The position numbers were made by a program, and so were the translations under genes. A DNA stretch of 62,254 bases from an uncultured Porphyromonadaceae bacterium. GTDB lineage: Bacteria > Bacteroidota > Bacteroidia > Bacteroidales > Muribaculaceae. Positions 25,011 to 33,772 of this stretch are shown piece by piece; position 1 is the first letter of the stretch; each line of letters starts with the position of its first letter. The DNA lies in assembly GCA_947175215.1 (NCBI GenBank), contig CAMWLR010000005.1:1-62254 (forward strand), given 5' to 3'. The notes under the pieces were generated by a model. It made no database searches. It was given only the letters and a program-made list of their open reading frames with translations, and was not told where the DNA came from.

Positions 25011-25083
25011 GCCGCAATAGCTCAGTTGGTAGAGCATTTCATTCGTAATGAAAGGGTCGTGGGTTCGAGTCCCATTCGCGGCT
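25011..25083 (+). tRNA. tRNA-Thr (anticodon CGT)
   Basis: A 73 nt cloverleaf: acceptor GCCGCAA with TCGCGGC (one A-C mismatch), D-arm GCTCAGTTGGTAGAGC, anticodon arm TTTCA-TTCGTAA-TGAAA with anticodon CGT at 25044-25046, and T-arm GTGGG-TTCGAGT-CCCAT. The discriminator is T and no CCA is encoded. It reads ACG. Confidence 0.95.
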
Positions 25084-25094
25084 CAAATATAAAT

Positions 25095-25136
25095 GCTTAG
25101 CTTCATATTTAATTAGCTTAGCTTCATATTTAATTA
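25095..25136. repeat. 21-bp tandem duplication just after tRNA-Thr
   Basis: GCTTAGCTTCATATTTAATT plus A occurs twice head to tail (25095-25115 and 25116-25136), 11 bp past the tRNA 3' end. The copies are identical, implying a recent slippage duplication or a maintained element. Confidence 0.8.
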
Positions 25137-25265
25137 GAAAGTGTGTTTTTTTACATCCCTTGTCTTACCTTTAACGCAATTTCGATACGCATAAGATAGA
25201 GAGGTTTCGCAGCTATTTCAATTAACAAAGATTGGAATCTGGCTGCATTCACCGTTTAACCCTTG

Positions 25266-25293
25266 ACCCTTAACCGCTGCAACGGTTGAGGGT
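25266..25293 (+). terminator. Hairpin between tRNA-Thr and rpoD
   Basis: ACCCTTAACCG pairs with CGGTTGAGGGT (one wobble) around CTGCAA. It has no strong U-run and may terminate the tRNA transcript or belong to a longer leader. Confidence 0.4.
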
Positions 25294-25402
25294 TCGTGTT
25301 AAATGTACCCTTCTAAGGGTTGGTATTATTTAACAGTGAAGTTAACGCTGATTTTAACAATAATTAATAGAGTATGTGTAATGACATAAGGGGTTAAAAC
25401 GT

Positions 25403-25410
25403 TACCTTTG
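25403..25410 (+). promoter_or_regulatory. -7 box of the rpoD promoter
   Basis: TACCTTTG matches TAnnTTTG. The -33 site is poor. The leader is about 90 nt and contains the hairpin at 25417-25452. Confidence 0.5.
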
Positions 25411-25416
25411 TAGGTT

Positions 25417-25452
25417 GATAAGTATGCCCCTCTTATTAGGGGTAGGCTTATC
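25417..25452 (+). promoter_or_regulatory. Hairpin in the rpoD 5' leader
   Basis: GATAAG...CCCCT pairs with AGGGG...CTTATC, with a symmetric 4x4 internal loop and a 6 nt terminal loop. It starts within about 7 nt of the expected transcription start. Confidence 0.5.
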
Positions 25453-25504
25453 ATGTATGGTGCGACAGCGCAACAGGGCGTTGTCATGACTGTTAGTATA
25501 GAGC

Positions 25505-26365
25505 ATGAGACAATTAAAAATATCAAAATCGATCACCAATCGTGAGAGCGCGTCACTCGACAAGTATCTCCAGGAGATTGGACGTGAAGACCTTATCACA
25601 GTAGAACAGGAAGTAGAGCTGGCCCAGCGCATCCGCGAGGGTGACCAAGCTGCCCTTGAGAAACTCACCCGTGCCAACCTGCGCTTTGTGGTCTCAGTTG
25701 CCAAGCAGTATCAAAATCAGGGTCTCAGTCTCCCCGATCTTATCAATGAGGGGAATCTGGGTCTTATAAAGGCTGCGCAGAAGTTTGACGAGACCCGTGG
25801 ATTTAAGTTTATTTCATACGCCGTGTGGTGGATCCGCCAGTCGATCCTGCAGGCATTGGCCGAGCAGAGCCGTATCGTGCGTCTGCCGCTCAACCAGGTC
25901 GGTTCGCTCAACAAGATCTCTAAGGCTCTCTCTAAGTTTGAGCAGGAGAATGAGCGTCGCCCGTCGGCTGAGGAGTTGGCCGAGACTCTCGATGTACCTG
26001 TCGACAAGGTTGCCGATACTCTCAAGGTGTCGGGCCGTCATATATCAGTCGATGCGCCCTTTGTCGAGGGAGAGGATAACTCGCTGCTCGATGTGTTGAC
26101 CAATGATGACAGCCCTATGGCAGATGCCTCGCTTAATCAGGAGTCACTGTCTAAAGAGGTTGACCGCGCGCTGCGTCAGCTGCATGAGCGTGAGCGCGAG
26201 ATTCTCAAGATGTTCTTTGGCATCGGATGTCAGGAGATGACCCTCGAGGAGATCGGCGCCAAGTTTGATCTTACCCGCGAGCGTGTGCGCCAGATCAAAG
26301 AGAAGGCCATCCGCCGTCTTAAAGGCCAGAAATCACGTCTGCTCAAGACTTATTTAGGTCAGTAA
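25505..26365 (+). CDS. rpoD: RNA polymerase primary sigma factor
   Basis: The 286-residue protein is the short Bacteroidota primary sigma, lacking the long region 1.1 and non-conserved insert of E. coli sigma-70. Region 1.2 is [20 protein letters not shown]. Region 2 runs [22 protein letters not shown] through [20 protein letters not shown]. Region 3 covers about 130-200. Region 4 has the helix-turn-helix [27 protein letters not shown]. It should recognise the TTTG/TAnnTTTG promoters seen throughout this window. Monocistronic, ending in a strong terminator. Confidence 0.97.
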   Translation: MRQLKISKSITNRESASLDKYLQEIGREDLITVEQEVELAQRIREGDQAALEKLTRANLRFVVSVAKQYQNQGLSLPDLINEGNLGLIKAAQKFDETRGFKFISYAVWWIRQSILQALAEQSRIVRLPLNQVGSLNKISKALSKFEQENERRPSAEELAETLDVPVDKVADTLKVSGRHISVDAPFVEGEDNSLLDVLTNDDSPMADASLNQESLSKEVDRALRQLHEREREILKMFFGIGCQEMTLEEIGAKFDLTRERVRQIKEKAIRRLKGQKSRLLKTYLGQ

Positions 26366-26379
26366 TCAGACCCGTAGAT

Positions 26380-26429
26380 AAAACAACAATCGGCTGCCTC
26401 ACTTAATGGGGGTAGCCGATTGTTGTTTT
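26380..26429. terminator. Bidirectional terminator after rpoD
   Basis: AAAACAACAATCGGCTGCC pairs with GGTAGCCGATTGTTGTTTT (19 bp, one mismatch) around a 12 nt loop. A T-run in each direction serves rpoD and the convergent DUF4923 gene. Confidence 0.9.
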
Positions 26430-26473
26430 AAGTCGGGATAAGTTTTAAGCAGATTATTGCGCAGAGACTGTTT

Positions 26474-27310
26474 TTATCGTCTGAGCAGGTCAAGCAGCGA
26501 GCCGATAGGGTTTGCTGATGATGCTGCCGAGTCTGTTGTCTCTTTAGCTGCAGAGCCGGCCGAAGATGCACCGGCCGAAGATGCGCCGCTTGTGCCGTAG
26601 CCTGATGTCGTGCCGGCAGCGGGTGCTACATCAGCTGTCTTTGTAAGCGAGAAACCGCAGTTGAGACCTTCGTAGCTGTTGAGGAAACTTGCAGCTGCCT
26701 GCAGGGTCTGCTGGCCGGTGAGTTTTGATACAGTGTTGATCAGCGAGAGCAGTTTGGTGGCATCAAAGGTGATGATCAGGCCGCCGGGAGTCTTCTGCAC
26801 GTCGGCGTTGAGTTTGCCGAACTTAATCTTGCCGAGGGCTTTGAAATTGAATATGAAGGTATTTGACGATGACTGGGTTGAGTCGCGTTCAAATGTTCCC
26901 GAGAGTTTCACCTTGCCCAGTGTAAACTCAAAGTTCTTCTCGGGGGTGAGGGTCACAACGAGTTTTTTCATGCCGGCTTTTTCGTAGTAGGGGGCGAGCT
27001 TGTTGACGATCGGGGCTGCGATGGCCGCGCCGCCGGCCTGTTGCAGCAGGTTGTCGCTCTCAAAGGTTATGGCCGGCTCTTTGTAGGCATACACGCCGGC
27101 GAGATCGGCCTCTGTGAGTTGGCCGTTACCGAGCAGTCCCGAGATCAGGCCGCCCAAAGCGCCACCCAGAGCGCTTGTGCCCTGACCGCTGTCTGATGAC
27201 GCGCCGCCTCCGGCCAGCGAGCCGAGCAGATCGCGGATATCGGTAGATGCCTTTACCGCAGGTGCGGTGGCCACAAACAAAGCAACTAATGCTAATAAAA
27301 TCTTTTTCAT
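26474..27310 (-). CDS. DUF4923 family secreted protein
   Basis: The start is placed at MKKILLALVALFVATAPAVKA (278 residues), which begins a clear signal peptide; the longer ORF adds a non-signal prefix. A Gly/Ser-rich linker (LLGSLAGGGASSDSGQG) leads to the lipocalin-like body, with ADLAGVYAYKEPAITFESDNLLQQAGGAAIAAPIVNKL typical of DUF4923 as I recall it. The C-terminal tail is a Ser/Ala/Thr-rich low-complexity extension with two GASSAG repeats. Function unknown; a periplasmic location is likely. A -7 box lies about 90 bp upstream. Confidence 0.82.
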   Translation of the reverse strand: MKKILLALVALFVATAPAVKASTDIRDLLGSLAGGGASSDSGQGTSALGGALGGLISGLLGNGQLTEADLAGVYAYKEPAITFESDNLLQQAGGAAIAAPIVNKLAPYYEKAGMKKLVVTLTPEKNFEFTLGKVKLSGTFERDSTQSSSNTFIFNFKALGKIKFGKLNADVQKTPGGLIITFDATKLLSLINTVSKLTGQQTLQAAASFLNSYEGLNCGFSLTKTADVAPAAGTTSGYGTSGASSAGASSAGSAAKETTDSAASSANPIGSLLDLLRR

Positions 27311-27399
27311 CCGGTTTTTATAGTAAATGGTAATGAACTTATAACAAACATTGGGGGTGATTTGGTTGGTTATCACTCAAACGTGTGTGTTATTTCCGG

Positions 27400-27407
27400 C
27401 AAAATTA
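27400..27407 (-). promoter_or_regulatory. -7 box of the DUF4923 gene promoter
   Basis: TAATTTTG on the minus strand, about 90 bp before the ATG. No proper -33 at 19-20 bp. Confidence 0.45.
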
Positions 27408-27504
27408 GTGATTATTTTTACAATCAGAGAGCCGGGAAGAGGTTGTATGTCGATTAAAGGTTGTTAAAAAATTTAACAGGGTGTTATTTTTTCTTTACAT
27501 CAAA

Positions 27505-27550
27505 AAAGCGTAACTTTACGCCGGATTTTATAAAGCGTTACTATACGCCG
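27505..27550 (+). promoter_or_regulatory. Duplicated 19-bp dyad over the envelope-operon promoter
   Basis: AAAGCGTAACTTTACGCCG (27505-27523) and AAAGCGTTACTATACGCCG (27532-27550) are 17/19 identical and 27 bp apart. The first is a dyad (GCGTAA-CT-TTACGC) and contains TAACTTTA, a near -7 box. The arrangement looks like two operator sites for a dimeric regulator at the promoter of the four-gene operon starting at 27598. Confidence 0.6.
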
Positions 27551-27597
27551 AGTTTATTGTGTATGCCGACACACAACGTTGAACGAAAGTCGCATCA

Positions 27598-28335
27598 ATG
27601 CTAAAAAAAATTCTTACTATCCTGATATTGGCGGTGTTCTCGGGTGCCACGACGGCTTATGCTCAGGTTGAGTTCAGCCGCGGCCTTGAGCAGATCTCGT
27701 TTGTCCCCAAGGGGCAATGGATCACCGGTGTCAGCGTGAGCTTCTCACAATCAAATCAGAAGAATTACCAATTTTTTATCGTAGAGAATATATCGGGTGA
27801 CGCCTACACTTTTAAGGTCAGCCCTATGTTGATGTATTGTTTTAAGGATAATCTCTGTGCCGGCGGTAAGATGGCCTATACCCGCACCCGTACCCGCCTC
27901 GACCAGGCGCGGTTTGTGATCGACTCTGAGAGCGATTACTCGATGGAGAATCTTTATCAGATCTCACACAACTATTCGGCAATGGCCTGTTTTCGCAACT
28001 ATATCAGCCTGGGTCACAGTCACCGCTTCGGTTTCTTTAACGAGGTGCAGCTGCAGTTTGGCGGCGGAGAGTCAAAAATCCTCAACGGCGCCGGAGATGA
28101 CCTGACCGGAACGTTTGACAAGAGCTGGAACATGAATATCGGTCTGGCGCCCGGTATGGTGATGTTTCTCAACAATTATTCGGCGCTTGAGGTAAATGTC
28201 GGCGTACTCGGCTTTAATTACTCTCACACCACCTCAAAGACCGACCAGATCTATGAGGCGCGACGCGATTCAAAGCAGGCAAACTTTAAGATCAATCTGT
28301 TCTCGATAACGTTCGGCGTGGCGTTTTATCTCTAA
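27598..28335 (+). CDS. Outer-membrane beta-barrel protein A of a four-gene envelope operon
   Basis: A 245-residue protein with a signal peptide (MLKKILTILILAVFSGATTAYAQ) and then alternating strands consistent with a small barrel. FVPKGQWITGVSVSFSQS, a central FRNYISLGHSHRFGFFNEVQLQFGGG and the final FSITFGVAFYL are shared in form with the next gene product, so the two are tandem paralogues. No known family name comes to mind. First gene of an operon with 15 bp to the next start (6 bp to an alternative GTG). Probably outer membrane; function unknown. Confidence 0.75.
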   Translation: MLKKILTILILAVFSGATTAYAQVEFSRGLEQISFVPKGQWITGVSVSFSQSNQKNYQFFIVENISGDAYTFKVSPMLMYCFKDNLCAGGKMAYTRTRTRLDQARFVIDSESDYSMENLYQISHNYSAMACFRNYISLGHSHRFGFFNEVQLQFGGGESKILNGAGDDLTGTFDKSWNMNIGLAPGMVMFLNNYSALEVNVGVLGFNYSHTTSKTDQIYEARRDSKQANFKINLFSITFGVAFYL

Positions 28336-28350
28336 TTAACCGTGACAGCG

Positions 28351-29259
28351 ATGATAAGAAAGATACTTCAGATTATAATCGGGCTGATAATCGCGGTGAT
28401 ACTCCCCACTGATTATGTTCGTGCCGGCGAGCTCAGCCCTCAGACCGACGACCTGCCACTGATAGGGCGACTGGCCAAAGGTGAGAAGATACCCCTCGAC
28501 TCGACAGTCGTCGACAGTGATGAGATCGACGAGAGAGTAATCGTGGGGGATGACACGGTCTCGATAATCCTGCCGCAGAAAAATTACGGACGTTACAATC
28601 GCGGGCTATACAACTACCTTTTCATCCCCAAAGGGCAGTGGTCATTCGGGCTTATGGCCTCATACGGTCAATTCTCGACAGACGATGTGCAGATGCTGTC
28701 GGTGATCAATGATCTCGATTTCAACATTAAGGCATATTCGCTGCAACCATCGATTTCATACTTCTTTCGCAACAACCAGTCGATAGGCTTGAAGTTTATA
28801 TATGTGCGCCGCAATCTCGACTTGCCCAGCATGGCGGTCGACTTCAGCGACGACATGAACTTCAGCCTTAGCGACATTAGTTATTATGAACAGAGTTTCT
28901 CGACATCAGCCTATTACCGCAACTATGTCGGATTGGGGGCTGACCGCCGGTTTGGTATATTCAATGACATTGACCTGTCGTTTGGATCGGGTTCATCGCG
29001 CTTCAAGAGATATTATGACGGCGAGCTGAGAGACACCCGTACAAACCGGGTCACCGCCGCCCTTAACTTCTCGCCCGGCGTATGTGTGTTTATCATGGAC
29101 TATATCAGCTTTAACATCAGTTTTGGTGTGTTTGGTATCAACGTGCATCATGAGAAACAGCAGACCAACGGCGTAGAGGAGGGGTCGAGATTCTCGTCAG
29201 GCGCAAACTTTAAGTTTAACATATTTAATATCAACTTCGGCATGGCCGTCTTTATCTGA
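28351..29259 (+). CDS. Outer-membrane beta-barrel protein B, paralogue of the preceding gene
   Basis: The start is taken at ATG 28351 (MIRKILQIIIGLIIAVIL, 302 residues); the ORF track uses a GTG 9 bp earlier. After the signal peptide there is an acidic extension of about 65 residues not present in protein A. The barrel then follows with the same landmarks: FIPKGQWSFGLMASYGQFS, YFFRNNQSIGLKFIYVRR, YRNYVGLGADRRFGIFNDIDLSFGSG and the closing FNINFGMAVFI. The extra N-terminal segment could be a periplasmic contact. It is 6 bp before the PCMD gene. Confidence 0.75.
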   Translation: MIRKILQIIIGLIIAVILPTDYVRAGELSPQTDDLPLIGRLAKGEKIPLDSTVVDSDEIDERVIVGDDTVSIILPQKNYGRYNRGLYNYLFIPKGQWSFGLMASYGQFSTDDVQMLSVINDLDFNIKAYSLQPSISYFFRNNQSIGLKFIYVRRNLDLPSMAVDFSDDMNFSLSDISYYEQSFSTSAYYRNYVGLGADRRFGIFNDIDLSFGSGSSRFKRYYDGELRDTRTNRVTAALNFSPGVCVFIMDYISFNISFGVFGINVHHEKQQTNGVEEGSRFSSGANFKFNIFNINFGMAVFI

Positions 29260-29265
29260 TAAACA

Positions 29266-30861
29266 ATGAGAAGAATGTCATCAGCCAAGTTGGCCGGGTG
29301 GTTAACCCGCATTATCGGCGCCTGCATGATGGCGGCGGTGATACCCGGCTGTATCGAGAACAATATACCGTATCCTCGCATCCAGCCCGATTTCCTGACC
29401 ATGGAGGCCGAGGGGTTACTCAAGGAGGCCGAGATTGATGTCACCAACCGCATGGTGACACTGACCTTTGACGAGACTGTCAATATCAAGGCCGTCGATA
29501 TAACCTCATACACCATCACCGAGGGGGCGACCATCACTCAGGGTGATCTCAGCCGCCCGATTGATCTGAGCAACTATTATATCTGTGCGCTGACACTCTA
29601 TCAGACCTATGACTGGGTGATCAAGGGTGTGCAGAATATCGAGCGTTACTTTACCGTTGAGAATCAGATCGGCGCATCGGTCATAGATGTGGGCGGTCGC
29701 CGTGTCAAGGTGAGCGTATCATCGACAGGCGGCGGTCTGGCCAATGTCAAGGTGCTGACGATGAAACTCGGCCCGGTCAACTCGCTCACTACCCCCGATT
29801 TGGTCGGTGAGACTATCGACCTGACACACCCGGTAGAGGTGACCGTGTCATCATACGGCGAGGATGCCGTGTGGACGATCATCGGCGAGGAGGTAGAGTC
29901 AAACGTGCAGACCGTCCGTGCCGATGCATGGACTAATGTAGCGTGGGTTTACGGCGCAGGTATCGATGGTGCCGACAACGGCGTCGAGTATCGCCTGGCC
30001 GGCTCACAGCAATGGATCAAAGCCCCGGCCGACTGGGTGACCAATACCGGCACAACATTCTACGCCCGTCTTATCAACCTCAACCCCGAGACCGAGTATG
30101 AGGCCCGTGCATACGGCGATGACGAGTATGGCGATGTCGTGAGATTCACCACCGGCTCGATCGTGCAGGTGCCCAACAGTTCCCTGTCAGACTGGTCTAA
30201 GAACGGCGCCGTATGGCAGCCGTGGGCCGAGGGTGCTACTCCATATTGGGACACCGGCAACAAGGGCGCTGCCACCCTCGGACAGAGTAACGTCGTGCCG
30301 ACCTCCGATACCTCATCGGGGACAGGCCAGGCCGCGATGTTGCAGACCAAATTTATCGGTGTGGGCATCATCGGCAAACTCGGCGCCGGCAGTGTATTCA
30401 TCGGTACATACGTCCGCACCGACGGCACAAACGGTGTGCTGTCATTCGGTCGCGACTTTACCGAACGCCCCACGCGTCTGCGCGGTTATTTCAACTACAA
30501 GACCGCCCTGATCAATAAGGCAAGTTCTGAATTCCAGAGCCTTATCGGGCAACCCGATACCTGTATCGTCTGGTGCGCCCTGATTGACTCGCCCGAGCCG
30601 TTTGAGTGTCGCACCAATCCCAAGAATCAGAGTCTCTTTGATCCCTCGGCCTCATACGTCGTGGCCTACGGCAAGATGCAGTGCGGTGAGAATGTCCCGC
30701 AATACATCCCCTTTGATATCACCCTTGAGTATACAGCTACCAACCGTCGTCCGCGTTACCTGTTGGTAGTAGCATCATCGAGCAAATACGGCGACTATTT
30801 TACCGGCGGTGACGGGGCCGTGATGTGCCTCGATGATCTCGAGTTGATGTATGACTATTGA
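29266..30861 (+). CDS. PCMD domain lipoprotein
   Basis: A 531-residue lipoprotein (AVIPGC, Cys about 29). An N-terminal region (about 30-215) looks like two immunoglobulin-like domains (VTNRMVTLTFDETVNIKAVDITSYTI). A fibronectin-like stretch (LNPETEYEARAYGDDEYGD) follows. The C-terminal PCMD domain (about 300-531) shows TPYWDTGNKGAATLGQSN, GKLGAGSVFIGTY, RGYFNYK and the final LLVVASSSKYGDYFTGGDG...LDDLELMYDY. PCMD is a proposed carbohydrate-metabolism or carbohydrate-binding fold. Sandwiched between barrel genes, it could be a surface or periplasmic ligand-binding partner. Confidence 0.85.
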   Translation: MRRMSSAKLAGWLTRIIGACMMAAVIPGCIENNIPYPRIQPDFLTMEAEGLLKEAEIDVTNRMVTLTFDETVNIKAVDITSYTITEGATITQGDLSRPIDLSNYYICALTLYQTYDWVIKGVQNIERYFTVENQIGASVIDVGGRRVKVSVSSTGGGLANVKVLTMKLGPVNSLTTPDLVGETIDLTHPVEVTVSSYGEDAVWTIIGEEVESNVQTVRADAWTNVAWVYGAGIDGADNGVEYRLAGSQQWIKAPADWVTNTGTTFYARLINLNPETEYEARAYGDDEYGDVVRFTTGSIVQVPNSSLSDWSKNGAVWQPWAEGATPYWDTGNKGAATLGQSNVVPTSDTSSGTGQAAMLQTKFIGVGIIGKLGAGSVFIGTYVRTDGTNGVLSFGRDFTERPTRLRGYFNYKTALINKASSEFQSLIGQPDTCIVWCALIDSPEPFECRTNPKNQSLFDPSASYVVAYGKMQCGENVPQYIPFDITLEYTATNRRPRYLLVVASSSKYGDYFTGGDGAVMCLDDLELMYDY

Positions 30862-30904
30862 TAAGAATATTACCTGTATCACTAAATACTTAAATCTCAC
30901 TAAG

Positions 30905-31648
30905 ATGCGTATTTTCAGAAGACTTGCGTCATTGCTGCTCCTGACCGTCTCGTCAGTCGGCGCGGCGTCGGCACAGAGCTATATGTTTGACAACCCCGAG
31001 AACCACCCATATTTCGGCGCGCGTGTCGGACTCGACATCGCCACGGTCGCCAACGGCGGATGGATGTACAGCACCAAGGCCGGTTTTACTGCGGGGGCAG
31101 TCTATAACATCCCCATACTGATGAATCTCTATTTCGAGCCTGGCCTGTCGGTCTTTTATGACGCATTCGGTACGGTGAGTCAGCAAAACTATCGACGGCC
31201 GATTGTCGATCAGGACGGTAATATAGATTATGAGAAGCTCCCTTATTGGGTCAACGGCACGCTGCGCAACTTCGGTTTCCGTATCCCGATGAACTTCGGC
31301 TACCACTTTGACTTCTCAGATGACCTGTCGGTGCATGTATACACAGGCCCGCAGATCAATCTCAGTCTGGTGGCCCGTTATCACCAGAATGAGGTGATTA
31401 CCCCCGATGGCGTGGTAGAGTCGACATCGGTCAATGCTTTCGGCACAGGCGGCTTCAAGCATTGTGACCTGCAATGGAACTTCGGCGCAGGTGTCACCTA
31501 TGGGCATTATTACATGAGTGTAGGCGGGTCGGTAGGTATGACCCACATGAAGAGTGCATCTGAGATCGAGGCCGGACCTTATAAGGTAAGCCTGGGCAAT
31601 AATATCCGCCGCAACCTGTTTAATATCTCGGTCGGCTATAATTTTTAA
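30905..31648 (+). CDS. PorT-like outer-membrane beta-barrel protein
   Basis: The start is placed at MRIFRRLASLLLLTVSSVGAASAQ (247 residues), a clear signal peptide; the longer ORF overlaps the preceding gene by 11 bp. The barrel has GARVGLDIATVANGG, AGAVYNIPILMNLYFEPGLSVFYDAFG, IPMNFGYHFDFSDDLSVHVYTGPQINLSL and the closing NLFNISVGYNF. This resembles outer-membrane proteins of the PorT/OmpA-barrel kind. Last gene of the operon, followed by a terminator 13 bp after the stop. Confidence 0.78.
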   Translation: MRIFRRLASLLLLTVSSVGAASAQSYMFDNPENHPYFGARVGLDIATVANGGWMYSTKAGFTAGAVYNIPILMNLYFEPGLSVFYDAFGTVSQQNYRRPIVDQDGNIDYEKLPYWVNGTLRNFGFRIPMNFGYHFDFSDDLSVHVYTGPQINLSLVARYHQNEVITPDGVVESTSVNAFGTGGFKHCDLQWNFGAGVTYGHYYMSVGGSVGMTHMKSASEIEAGPYKVSLGNNIRRNLFNISVGYNF

Positions 31649-31660
31649 CGCATGACAGTT

Positions 31661-31690
31661 AATGACGCGGGGTATGGGCCTCGCGTCATT
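31661..31690 (+). terminator. Terminator of the four-gene envelope operon
   Basis: AATGACGCGGGG pairs with CCTCGCGTCATT (12 bp, one wobble) around a 6 nt loop, followed by TTCTTT. Confidence 0.85.
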
Positions 31691-31739
31691 TCTTTATAGA
31701 GTTACGATGCTTGATATCGCTCTTTATAGGGTTATGACT

Positions 31740-33408
<1,669 letters not shown>

Positions 33409-33437
33409 ACTTAACACAGCAAATAAACTTAACAGAG

Positions 33438-33731
33438 ATGGTAAAACATATCGTGATGTTTAAGCTGACGGGGACACCCGATGAGCGCCGCAAGGTGGCG
33501 TCAGACTTTCGTGACGCACTGCTCAAACTCCCCGAAGTGATAGATGTGCTCGACTCGATCGAGGTAGGCCTTAACGAGAATCCGGCCGAAGAGTGGGATG
33601 TGGTGCTCACCGCCGTGCTGCCCACGATGGCCGATGTGGCCGTCTACGCCAATCATCCGGCTCATGTTGCGGCTGCTGCCCTGCTGGCCGGTCATAAAGA
33701 GGCTCGCGGATGTGTCGACTATAACTTTTAA
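33438..33731 (+). CDS. Dabb (stress-responsive alpha/beta barrel) family protein
   Basis: A 97-residue single-domain protein beginning MVKHIVMFKLTGTPDERRKV. It carries the Dabb features: the VKHIVMFKL first strand, LPEVIDVLDSIEVGLNEN, DVVLTAVLPTMADVAVYANHPAH and the final CVDYNF. Members form dimeric ferredoxin-like barrels; some are enzymes, most are uncharacterised. It lies 29 bp after the ABC-F gene and 41 bp before purL, so the three are likely co-transcribed. Confidence 0.9.
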   Translation: MVKHIVMFKLTGTPDERRKVASDFRDALLKLPEVIDVLDSIEVGLNENPAEEWDVVLTAVLPTMADVAVYANHPAHVAAAALLAGHKEARGCVDYNF

Positions 33732-33772
33732 GTCGACTGTAATTTTTAAGAAACAATCTTCATAACAACAAT

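Larger units (their letters stand above)
25084..25504. other. Intergenic region between tRNA-Thr and rpoD
   Basis: This 421 bp gap holds the 21-bp tandem repeat, a hairpin at 25266-25293 (ACCCTTAACCG with CGGTTGAGGGT), the rpoD -7 box and a rpoD leader hairpin. A 28-codon frame at 25303-25389 was considered and not accepted. No integrase or attachment-like copy of the tRNA end was found. Confidence 0.55.

Noticed and set aside
25303-25389. 28-codon frame upstream of rpoD as a possible leader peptide
   Set aside because: It ends before the rpoD promoter, so it would not be on the rpoD transcript, and it has no repeated regulatory codons.
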